From positions 3,090,193-3,154,192 of the forward strand of contig NW_020312788.1 in the NCBI RefSeq assembly GCF_003265705.1: a stretch of 64,000 bases of DNA, in the 5' to 3' direction. This document shows positions 54,585 to 64,000 of this stretch, one piece after another. Position numbers and translations under genes: made by a program. Positions within the stretch are counted from its first letter, which is position 1. Every line of letters starts with the position of its first letter. Origin of the DNA: Callorhinus ursinus (Eukaryota; Chordata; Mammalia; Carnivora; Otariidae). Below the pieces are notes generated by a model that was given only the letters and a program-made list of their open reading frames with translations, ran no database searches and was not told the origin of the DNA.

Positions 54585-54770
54585 TCTGGTGAGCCACACT
54601 GCCTACGTTCAGATCCTGGGTCAGCCCCTCCTGAGCTGTGTGACCTTGAGCAAGGCACTTCTCTCTGTGCCTCAGTTTCCTCTGTGAAATGGAGCAGGCG
54701 ATAGTTCCAACCTCAGAGGTAGCTGTAAGGATTGTTTAAGTATAGAGCATGATACATACATGGGTATATA
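54585..54770 (+). repeat. Well-preserved MIR
   Basis: ACGTTCAGATCCTGGGTCAG, CTGAGCTGTGTGACCTTGAG, CAAGGCACTTCTCTCTGTGC, CTCAGTTTCCTCTGTGAAAT and GTAGCTGTAAGGATTGTTTA follow the MIR consensus from body to 3' part. It is the clearest MIR here. Confidence 0.85.
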
Positions 54771-54817
54771 TATAGAGAGAGAGCATGGTAAGTCTCAGTA
54801 AATATGTTATCACTAAT

Positions 54818-55009
54818 TTTTTAAAGATTTTATTTGAGAGAGAGAGCGAGCTAGCACAAGCAGGGGGAGCAGAGGGAGAGAGAGAGAATCCTAAGCAGAC
54901 TCCCGACAGAGCATGGAGCCTGACATGGGGCTCGATCCCACCACCCTGAGATCGTGACCTGAGCTGAAATCAAGTCGGACACTTAACTGACTGAGCCACC
55001 TGGGAGCCC
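54818..55009 (-). mobile_element. Can-SINE, diverged, with 13-bp TSD
   Basis: The antisense order is TTAAAGATTTTATTTGAGAG, GAGATCGTGACCTGAGCTGA, ACTGAGCCACCTGGGAGCCC. TGTTATCACTAAT at 54805-54817 and TGTTATCATTAAT at 55010-55022 differ at one base, suggesting an older insertion. Confidence 0.93.
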
Positions 55010-55611
55010 TGTTATCATTAATTATTAACAATAGTTTTATTTATCCAGAAGTGACAATATCATTGTTCTCATTTGCAGAATTCCACAAATCAAAATGAGG
55101 AACTGTCAACCCAAGGGCTTGCTCCACCGGTGGTCCTTAGCAGTCAATGAAATTAAAATCTTATTAAAAGGAACACAGAAAGACATGATTATTTGGGGGT
55201 TCTTTGGAAGTTTCAGTATTCCCTGGGTGACTTAGTGCAGACTGGTCTTTGTGAAAACATCAGGACCTCCCCCAACTGGGGTTACCAGTTACCATGCCAT
55301 CCTAGGATCCGATTGGAATTCCAGGGATCATCTCCTTAATGGTCTGTTTTATTATATGATTGGACAGCCGTGAACATAGTACGCCAGTAAAAGAGAAATA
55401 TTATTTACCTTTTGTCTCAGGATTAGCATATCTTCATATTTTTCATAAGTGCTCTACAACCTTCCATAGTTAACTCTGCTACTGTAGACATTTCTATGAA
55501 GAGGAGTGATGTTATCACAACATTTACATCCTTGCTCTTCTCACAGTTGGCTAATCTAAGTCTGCTCATCCTCTTCTTAACACCCTAAAAGTATAGGATT
55601 ATGAGAAGCCT

Positions 55612-55639
55612 GGGGAAGGGGGAGGGGGTGAGGGAGGGG
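55612..55639 (+). other. G-quadruplex candidate
   Basis: Five G-tracts (GGGG, GGGGG, GGGGG, GGG, GGGG) are separated by loops of 1-3 bases, within a purine-only region of about 50 bases. It is on the transcript-sense strand, so it could fold in DNA or nascent RNA. Confidence 0.6.
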
Positions 55640-58239
55640 AGAGAGGGAGGCTGTTTGTTCCGTAGCAGAGCTGCAGTCGGGCCAGGAACTGCATTGTCCT
55701 CACTTGTGCCCTGTCTTTTGAATCCGGAATCGAATTCAGTTGCAACTCACAGCTTTTAACTCGATTTCTTCCATTGGGTAGGAAAAGCCAGATCTTCCCA
55801 GAGTTAATTACTCCTTGCTGCCTTAAATAGCTTCAGAATAAGCAGTCCTGCCTTGTTCTCTCTGAGGCTACACATACAGCCCACAGTCTTGTTGGCCCTT
55901 TTCACTTCTGTCAAACATTCTTCTGATTTTTATTCTTCGGTGCATTATTGATGATCATCCCCAAGTCAGCATCTCTTTCCTGGCTCCTCTTCTGTATTTT
56001 GATTGCCTTTGACTCCCCTTAGTCCTCGATCTCATTACTGCACACGCCATGAACCCCTTTTCCACCTCCTCCTAAGAACGACTCCCTTCCGTAAGATAAT
56101 CAACCACTTTGTTTACATGGATAGCAAACTACCTGTGCCTCATAATGACCTCACGGTATTCCTTTCTTGTCTCTTCCCTTGCCAGAAGTGTTGTGTTTGT
56201 CCACTTCTGTTCTTTATTCCTCAAATCAATGGGACATCTATTCCACTCTCTTGCCCTTTTTTTTTTTTTTTATCTGCTACCTGTCCTAAAAAGTCTAAAT
56301 CCGTTTGTTGTGCTCGAGTATCTAAGGCTGAAAGTCAGCAAATTGGTATCTTCTCAGTTTATCAGGGTGGGAATAGAAATCTGGAATTCAAATAGTTTTA
56401 CTGTGTTTCATGTACTTGAGAGGAACTTGTGATATCTGATCCCTTCATAAGCATAGAACATTCCTGAAAGTTTGGTCATCCTCTCACTCAGAAATTCCAG
56501 TACCCTTGCAAGGACCAAAGCAAAAATTGAATTTCCTTGGTTGCTATTTTTAAGCATAAGAATGATTTGGTCCCCCACCAGTCCTTAGAGACCCAGCACA
56601 TCCTCACTGCTGTCTGTGTGTCGTCTTTCCCCTGCCATTGTTCTAATACCTTCTGATAACAGCAACAACAACAACAACAAAATTTGGTAATTATCTTAAC
56701 TGTGCCTGGCATTAAGGGCAAGGTTCTTAAAGTATACATTTAAGATCGTCTCTGCTTTCCCCATCCCAAAAAGGATTGGAATTTCTAAGAACTCAGTTTA
56801 TTGTGCAAGGAGATGGTGCTCGCCAAGCACATATAACTGGTGAATTCCAATCTAGAGAAACCTAACTCAGAAGAGCTATGACTGTGGACATTATGACCTA
56901 AGTATTTGGCATACTTGGTATTTTCTTCCATCCCGAAATACTGCATTTTATTTAATGAATAATAGAGAAGTGCAGGTCCATTACAACAGTGACTCTTAGG
57001 CTGCTAAGAGTTTAAAGGTAAGGTTGCTTGAAAGCTACTGAATTTCTGGGATATTCATTCTTGAAAATACCTTCTTATGAATTGTAGTGGGTGCCGAATG
57101 GCTATCTTGATACCCTAAAGCCTGTAAGTTAGTATTTATGATTAATAGTAATGCATACATGGAGGCTTTGAGGCTGCATTTTACTCTAGGTAACTGCTTT
57201 CCCTCCTCAATTAATGTCACGTTTCCACCAAGAGTTCAGTGAGGCTAGTGGTTCCATTCCAGTGTATTGGCAGGTAGTAAAGTTGTCCCAGTTGTGCTGT
57301 GGAAACGGGTCCCGAGGAGATGGGAACTGCTTCTGTAGACATTCTCAAATGTAAGATAAACAGCTTCCTTGGGTCTTAAATGGTGTACAGACCGTCGTGC
57401 CTGAAGAAGGAAGTCAGTAGCCCTGGCATGTCCCTTCTAACCTCAAGACCCAAGAGAAGCTGCTTTTCCACTGCTAACTTTATTCATACCACTTTGGTAA
57501 AACAAACGAACAAAAAATCAATTTGGAATTTCTTGCACTGAAGACGGTTTTTTGTTTTTTTGTTTTCCCAGTGTCGTTTTTATCTTCTTTGCGGTAATGG
57601 CTCGCTCTTCTCTGTTACCCTGGTGGCAAGAGAACAATGTCAGGAGAGAAAAATGAATCCACTGATAGAGGGTTTCTTATCTGTTCAATTAGGATAACTA
57701 ATATAGTAAGATACAGTGATTTCTCCATTAACAAATCATCTGGGGAGAAGAGCTCCTCTGTATAAGGTTAGTTGCATTAAGCCCACACCCCACACACAGC
57801 AGCATCTTAGAATAGCTGAGCCTGCCTGCTTAATTCCTCCTTTAGTTTATCTGAATCCAGGCAATGTACTGCATTATTTTTTTTTCACAGTCTATGTGAG
57901 AACGTCATTTTACGTGGGCAATAAATATAAAGATGAGCCATACATGTATAAGCTTTCCATTTTTAAAATGTATACAAAAATGGTCATATTTAATGATAGG
58001 TTCCATTCTAACCAACATGTCCTATGACGATTAAAAATCTTTTCACTTTGCCAAAGCCAAACCGGAGTTTTAGATTTCTTTGTCCAAACTTTCAACAACA
58101 GTGGTAGTGTTTTTCTGTGTGTATAGTCCACGTCCCTAACTGGTATCATACTGAAAACTCCTTTCCTGGAAGATGATGCCCATCCTCCTTGGTGGACAAG
58201 GCCCAGACCCTCAGCCTCAGCCAGCTTCCTCACCTGTGT
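55640..58239. other. Intronic sequence, nothing firm
   Basis: An oligo(T) run of 18 lies near 56258 and an (AAC)n patch at about 56662-56680. Two overlapping 107-130 codon ORFs near 56.0-56.4 kb have no recognised domain. Confidence 0.35.
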
Positions 58240-58610
58240 CTCCCGTGGTCCCCCTGTTCCAGGCTCGCTGCAGCACGCTGGACCCTCGGGGGCTCTCAGA
58301 CTCCCTGCTCCCGTCTTCCACATGCTCTTCCTCCAGCTGGAACATGCCCATTCAGCTGGCAAACCCTTACTCTCGTTTCTAGATGTAGATTAAGTATCAC
58401 TCTTCCTGGAGTCCTACCTGGAACTACCCTCCAGGCAGTTGGCCTTTGCCGTACTTACCCCTTATCCCTACCCCGCCAACAACGCTTGTGGGCTCTTGCT
58501 ATAATCCTTGGGTTATGAACTGCCCGCACACTAGGCAAGGCAAGGTGCATGTCGCTTATGTTTGTATGTCCCCAACATCTAGTGGGAACACCAATGAGAT
58601 GGTACACACT
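58240..58610 (+). repeat. Probable L2-type 3' relic
   Basis: AAGTATCACTCTTCCTGGAG, GTTTGTATGTCCCCAACATC and TAGTGGGAACACCAATGAG resemble the L2 3' part (AAATGTCACCTCCTC..., TGTATCCCCAGCACCTAG...) at high divergence. Confidence 0.45.
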
Positions 58611-59374
58611 TGCGTAAGAATTTAATACCCGAACATTGCATGCGATTGGAACACACATCTGCTTTAAAAAGCCATAGGTCTTAATAGGCCACAGCTATTC
58701 TTGTACACAGCTTCTCAACACACCATCCCCTCCCTCCATATCCCCGGCCATTGGGCCATGACATGGAGGGCCCATGTTCTCTGTGGTCTCCTCATGAGCG
58801 ACTTTCTTACGATAAAATATCCACATGAAGGATGTTTGAGTAAGTACTACTTCCCAACCCCCTTTGGGACTCAGGAGGTCTGGAAACAGAAGTTAGAGTC
58901 CGGAAGGCTTTGACTTTTCAAGTTGGGATGAATGCAGTACAGGAAAACAGGAGAACAAAGTCTAAATCCCCGTGATAATTGAGGGAGAGAAGACCCAGGG
59001 CACGTTGTCAGGATCGAAAGGATAATCTTACAAGATGAGTGCTACATACCCGGCTTCCAGCATCTGGGAGACCTAGTGCAGAAGGGAGGGATGATGATGT
59101 CTCAAGTTCAATGTACTGTAATCAGAAGGTACACTTGAATTCCTGAGTTCCTCATAGGTTTCATTAAATTTTAGGGACCAAGAGAGACTACATCCCTTCC
59201 TTCCACCATAAAGGAGAATAATTCCATCTCTTATACATTCTAATTGCCTAAAATTTGTTTACCATGAAATCTATCCTTCCATCCATAATGAGAGATCTAG
59301 GCTCAAATTTAACTGCAGATTCCTGGAAGAGTTAACGTAATATGCTTGACAAAATGTGCTGCTAGTTTTATTTT

Positions 59375-59470
59375 CATTCATTCAATCCATAATTATTTAT
59401 GTGCACCTTCTGTGAGCCAGACCCCATGCTGGGTATTACGTGTACAACAGGGAGCTAAATAGACCTTGTT
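59375..59470 (-). repeat. L2 3' end, antisense
   Basis: TTCATTCATTCAATCCATAA, then TGTGAGCCAGACCCCATGCT and GGGAGCTAAATAGACCTTG, match the antisense L2 3' terminus. Confidence 0.65.
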
Positions 59471-59691
59471 CTGTCTTTTGTGCTACCTTGGCCAGTTGGA
59501 GAGGGGGAAGAGTTTTTCAAGCATTTAACAAGGTCAAGGAGCTTCCTTCTATGGCATGAGGTAGAAGCTGGAGGTCTGAAAAGACCAGCCTTATGTCACT
59601 CGGATCAGCTCTGGTTCTTCCTGTGCTATGGCCTTCTGAAAAACTGTGTCCTAATCCCGTTAACCAGGTACTTGTAGATCTTTCCTTTCCT

Positions 59692-59800
59692 TTGTTAATT
59701 CATTTAGCACCTGCTGGGTGCCAGGTTCAGTGTGGGGTACTGGCTAGGACTCTGGAGGTGACAGGTGGTGTCTATTTTCAGGGAGCCTCAGTCTAGATCC
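59692..59800 (-). repeat. L2 3' end, antisense, second copy
   Basis: TTGTTAATTCATTTAGCACC, TGCTGGGTGCCAGGTTCAGT and TTCAGGGAGCCTCAGTCTAG follow the same antisense L2 pattern about 220 bp beyond the first copy. Confidence 0.6.
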
Positions 59801-61395
59801 CTTGTTTGTAGGATGACCATACCAATTTATCATGTAAATCAGGACATTTTTGAGAGTGCGAGACGAAAAGGATCTCTTGCAGGGTGATATGTAAACATAT
59901 ATCCTGCATTTGTGGCTGTCAAATCATTTTCTTCTGGGAACAGCCTTTGAAAAGGAACTTCTCCCTCTTGACAGAGGTTCTGATGCTTTGTCAGGCAACT
60001 TGTGTCTCCTTCTGTCTCCTTGGGAGTCAGCCCCAAGGACGTGTGGTAAACTTGGACGAACCTTGTGTGTGGGTTGCTTGGCTTTAGAGAAACAGAAAAT
60101 CACCTAACTTTTTATTAAACATGTACTTTTTTAAAGCTCATTTTAGTGTCACAAGAGTTTAATACAAAATTTTAAAAAGAGTACTAAGAAAGAAAATAAA
60201 TTGTTTTAGACTGGATCCCATATAACAACTCTTAGAACCAGTATAATAGGCATGTTCAAACTATCCTCTCTGTTATATGTCAGCCTTTAATTTCTGCATA
60301 TATTTTATGGTCCCTAACCTCTGATTTTGCAGTGACTCTACCCAACTGTGCTTTGTGTGTTGTGCGGTCTGTCCAGTGGCCCTTAGCACAACTAGCTGGT
60401 CCCTCAGATTTCTGACAGGGACATCGGCATTGACTGTAACTCCTACCACCCCCCTAATCAGAGCAGTTAGCTGTCCCTGGCCACTCCCTTTATGTTATCA
60501 GCAAGCTCTGCATGCTGTCTTTCAAAGAGAGATATAGTTACCTTGAATGGGGAAAGGGGAATTGGTCAGCGGTAAGGGAGAGAAGACTGTGGAGGTGGTC
60601 TTTCCGATTTAATCATGTGTAAGGGTGAGACCTTTGTTCAGTGCAATTAATGTCTCACGTTTACTAGATAAGATCAAAGCTGCCCGTACAAAGCAGACAT
60701 CTGTCAAACTCATGCCAGCTTATTTTCATGCAACAATTAACAGTTATTAAAAATACAGAACAAATGTTAAATTGAATATGACACTATGACAAGCTTCTTT
60801 ATGAAGTGTTTAATTTTATTTCATAAGCTTTTTTCCCCACATTCCTAGTCTCCATCTTTTATTCTACTATTGATTATGAAGTTTCTGCAAAAAGTTCCAT
60901 TTAAATATCTTACCTGTCGTTGGAGATACTATATAACACAGCCAGTTTTCTTAGACTTGATCGAAACCAATCTATCAAGAATGGTGGGGGAAGGAAGGGG
61001 GCAGGTTAGTATTATGTGGGGAGCAGTCCAAAGTAGTCCTGTTCACTGTGATCCATGTCCTGGCTTGTGCCACAATGGCAACCAACATTAAGTACATCGT
61101 GAAGTTCAACTAACTTATGGGGATGGGCGTGCAGAATGGAGGTAACAAGACTTCCTCAATGAAGGAATCAGCGATTGATTTCCATCTGGTGCACACTCCA
61201 TACCTCACGTGGACCTGTAAACATTTTGGCAGCCGGCTACTTTGAGTTTCACGGGTCTACGGCACAGAGAAGGTGATTTTCCAAAGTTTCTATTATGTAT
61301 TATAAATAGCAGGTCCTATATTCTTTAGGCTATATCCTAAGCTAGAGGGAGGTCCCAGTCAACCCTTGAATCAGTTTGATTTCTTGTTGTTAAAG
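59801..61395. other. Intronic sequence, nothing recognised
   Basis: Unassigned intron with AT-rich and GC-richer patches. No exon, retrocopy with a poly(A) tail, or young repeat was recognised. Confidence 0.35.
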
Positions 61396-61405
61396 AAGTG
61401 AATTG

Positions 61406-61597
61406 GGGCGCCTGGGTGGCTCAGTCGGTAAAGTGCCTGCCTTTGGCTCAGGTCATGATCCCAGGGTCCTGGGACAGAGCCCTACATTGGCCTCCTGCTC
61501 AGCGGGGGGGCCTGCCTCTCCCTCTCCCTTTCCCTCTCCTCTCTGCTTGTGCTCTGTCTCTCAAATATATAAATAAAAACTTAAAAAAATTTTTAAA
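61406..61597 (+). mobile_element. Can-SINE with perfect 10-bp TSD
   Basis: The head is GGGCGCCTGGGTGGCTCAGT, then CATGATCCCAGGGTCCTGGG, a CTCCCTCTCCCTTTCCCTCT body, and AATATATAAATAAAAACTTA plus oligo(A). AAGTGAATTG occurs at 61396-61405 and 61598-61607. Confidence 0.95.
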
Positions 61598-61607
61598 AAG
61601 TGAATTG

Positions 61608-62999
61608 TTCTGCCTTGGTCTGTACCTTTCACTGGCTACTAAAACCCTTCAAATGCTTTGGAATATACCACAAAGAAGAAAATAACTCAAGAAATGAAGA
61701 TAAAATAGATCTCCTCCTCTGGGGCAGTGCCACATAATCTACAAGGAAGCCCAGCTCTCCTCCTTCCTGTAGAATGGTCACATACATGTGTGAGAAACAT
61801 TTGTGTTCGGAAGGCTGCCGCCACGGGCCGGGCTAGGGAGTCCTTCAGGTTTCTCCGAGCTGTGTGCTTACACCAGATGGTTCTGCCTCAGTTGGCTGCA
61901 TCGGCCCATAATTTAAATAGCATTCCTCTTCTCGGTGTGTTTACGACCTCATTAATTTTAACTTTTCCAAAGCTTTTCCCAGTCCAGAAGCCACTGGGTT
62001 AAATCTCAAGCTGTATGTGTCCTATTAGGATGTGATTATTGAAAACCCTTGTTCTAAAACAAATCAGGATAAAGCAAGAGTGACAGTAAGAAAAGTGGAT
62101 CCGATGAATTAAATGTTTCATTTCCTTTTGGTGTATTTCCTTTGACTGATTAGAACTTTTCTAGAATTCATATGATTTGACAAGGTCATAAAGACAGCTT
62201 AAAGCTTATTTCTGTACGTGTTTTTGTTTTCCATCAAGTGACTGGGCATTGCAGATGCCGTAAATAGTTCTTAGTCTGATGCATGGCGTACAGTGGAGAG
62301 CAGCTACCCTGTCTTACTTTGCAGTATTTGCTCCATCGAAGCCGTCTTTCAACAGTACCTGGGGGGTTGACATTGAATCCTGGAGTATGTCTTACCTTCA
62401 TGCCTCATATACATGTAGTCTTGTTAATATTTCCAGAATGTGCTCTTGGGTGTGAGACTCTTCTCTTGGAGTTTGGACATCTAGTATAATTAAATAAGAC
62501 CTATTGTGGACATCTAGTATAATTAAATAAGACCTATTGCTGTAAACAGGGAAGACCTGAATTAGGGTTTCCTTTTTACCTCTAGAAATAAATCAAAAGT
62601 TGGGTGGATTTCCTGTGTCTTATCTCTTCTGCTTTCCATTGATATGATCATTTCCCTCTCTTCTTAATTCTCCTCAGACTTGTGATCTATGCATTAAAAA
62701 AAAAAAAATCCGTTGTACGGTTGAGGTTTCTGAACTCTCTAGGGAGCTCTTGGAGATTTTCCAAGATGTAGGCTGATACTGTTTGAGCTCTGAGACCTTG
62801 GTATTTGTGTTTTTATCATTTACTAGATGAGCTAGAAGATCTGAAAAGCTTAGCTCTGGATGAAGAAACACCTGTCTTTCCTTAAAGGCTTTTGGTTCTT
62901 TTAAGGAAAAGCCTTCTACTTAATGGAGAAAAACCACACCTGCATTTACAGAAACTCTTTAATTGTTAGAAAGTGACCTTAAAGAGACTACATGAAATA
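61608..62999. other. Intronic sequence with one tandem duplication
   Basis: Apart from the 33-bp duplication at 62474-62539 and an A14 run at about 62696, nothing was recognised. Confidence 0.4.
62474..62539. repeat. Perfect 33-bp tandem duplication
   Basis: Unit 1 (62474-62506) and unit 2 (62507-62539) are identical, starting TGGACATCTAGT and ending GACCTATTG. The unit is not a microsatellite, so this is a recent local duplication or an assembly artefact. Confidence 0.95.
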
Positions 63000-63722
63000 C
63001 GGACGTGGAAAGATGTTCTATCAGGGAAACTCACATTAAAATTATAATCAGGTGTTGGCAAGTGTGTAAGAAACTGGAACGCTCTCACACTGCTGGGAGG
63101 AATGTAAAAATGGTACAATTGTCCTGGAAAACATTTCAGTAATTTCTTACAAAGTTACACATGCACCTGTATGAACCAGCCACTCCTAGGTATCTACCCA
63201 TGTGAAAGGACAATGTGTGTCTATACAGACTTATACACGTACACTGGTAACAGCTGTATTTCTAACAGCAAAACCTGGAAACAACCCAAGTGTCCATCAA
63301 GAGATGAATATGTAAACTGTGGTATATCCATACAATGGAATACTACTTAAAAAGGAATGAATTATTGATACATGGTACAACATGGATGAATTTCAAAATA
63401 ATTATGGTGTATGAAGTAAGCCAGACAAGTATACACTATATGGCTCCATGTGTATAAAATTTTAGAAATGCAAATTATAGTGAAAGCAAACAGATCTGTG
63501 GTTTCCTGGGTAGAGTGGAAAGAGCAACAGAGAAGGGAAGGTGGAGGGAATTTACAAAGGATTGAATGAAATCTTGGCATATTTTGGATATGTTCGTTAT
63601 CTTATTTGTGGTGGTTTCACTGGTATGTATGTGTATCAGAACTTATCAAATTACATAGTTTAAATATGTACCATTTATTATATGTCAGCTGTATTTCAGT
63701 AAAAGGCTGTTCTAAAAATAAA
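63000..63722 (+). mobile_element. Old L1 3'-end relic
   Basis: GGTGTTGGCAAGTGTGTAAG, GGAAACAACCCAAGTGTCC, ATACAATGGAATACTACTTA and GTCAGCTGTATTTCAGTAAA follow the L1M ORF2 end and 3' UTR. All frames are broken. Confidence 0.8.
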
Positions 63723-64000
63723 CAAAAGGCCCCACCTCCAAGTTGCTTACATTAGTATGGGAAGATGTTAGTAGGCATTTGGGACAACAATTTAAGGGCA
63801 TGACCCCAGTGAGTATCTGGTAAAAGCTAAGCCCCTCCCCCGAGAAATGTGCACACAAACTTTTACCTACAATTTAGAGGGTTTCAAAACTATTTTCCAA
63901 AGCAAATACATTCCTACCCTCATCTCAGGTGAATTTTGGACATGCTTGGCAAGCGTGACTTTAAAGTTTAGCCATTCTTCATACAGTATTTTTAGTTTTT

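Noticed and set aside
57910..58362. 150-codon ORF on the - strand, the longest in the window
   Set aside because: It overlaps a probable L2 relic in antisense, has no recognisable domain and no splice context.
61040..61120. Kozak-like start (CACAATGGCAACC) suggesting a retrocopy
   Set aside because: The frame stops after 12 codons, no poly(A) tail or TSD was found, and the protein was not recognised.

Overview
This window is vertebrate nuclear DNA from a carnivoran mammal. It holds 17 copies of the tRNA-derived carnivore SINE (Can-SINE, SINEC), about 190 bp each, with heads of the type GGGGCGCCTGGGTGGCTCAG, interiors with TCAGGTCATGATCC, and AAATAAATAAAATCTT tails. The head and body match the arctoid type (bears, mustelids, pinnipeds) better than the dog-specific or cat-specific types. 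A carnivore-type L1 3' end at 5.9 kb agrees. The species cannot be fixed from the sequence alone.

The whole window lies inside one gene, STK39 (SPAK kinase), read on the + strand. Only two coding exons are visible: 53 nt at 27541-27593 and 69 nt at 31682-31750. Both have canonical AG/GT borders and compatible phases. Joined, they encode 40 residues of the C-terminal CCT (PF2-like) docking domain, which binds RFxV/I motifs in WNK kinases and cation-chloride cotransporters. The rest is intron: at least 27.5 kb upstream, 4,088 bp between the exons, and at least 32.2 kb downstream. I looked for the flanking exons (the one ending ...NLVLRLR upstream, the one starting VAANLQKIV downstream) and did not find them.

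Layout: 1.8-5.7 kb is an old L1 with an internal deletion, carrying two SINEs. At 5.9-6.0 kb is a short 5'-inverted L1 with target-site duplications. From 7 to 27 kb SINEs alternate with L2, MIR and L1 relics and simple repeats. From 27.05 to 37.34 kb there are no SINEs, and this interval holds both exons and a 1.9-kb L2 fragment split by an L1 3' end. From 37 to 45 kb SINEs are dense, several with perfect 13-17 bp target-site duplications. From 45 to 64 kb SINEs are sparse (two copies), with MIR, L2 and L1 relics and a 33-bp tandem duplication.

No operon, CRISPR array, phage, complete retrovirus, tRNA, rRNA or other novel multi-gene system was seen. The short ORFs (60-150 codons) behave as chance or repeat-derived frames. 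The more interesting items are structural: the twin-primed L1, a SINE whose expected oligo(A) tail is replaced by oligo(T), local tandem duplications and hairpins, and a transposase-like motif. Repeat family names come from recognised consensus motifs, not from a database search; borders are approximate except where target-site duplications are given.
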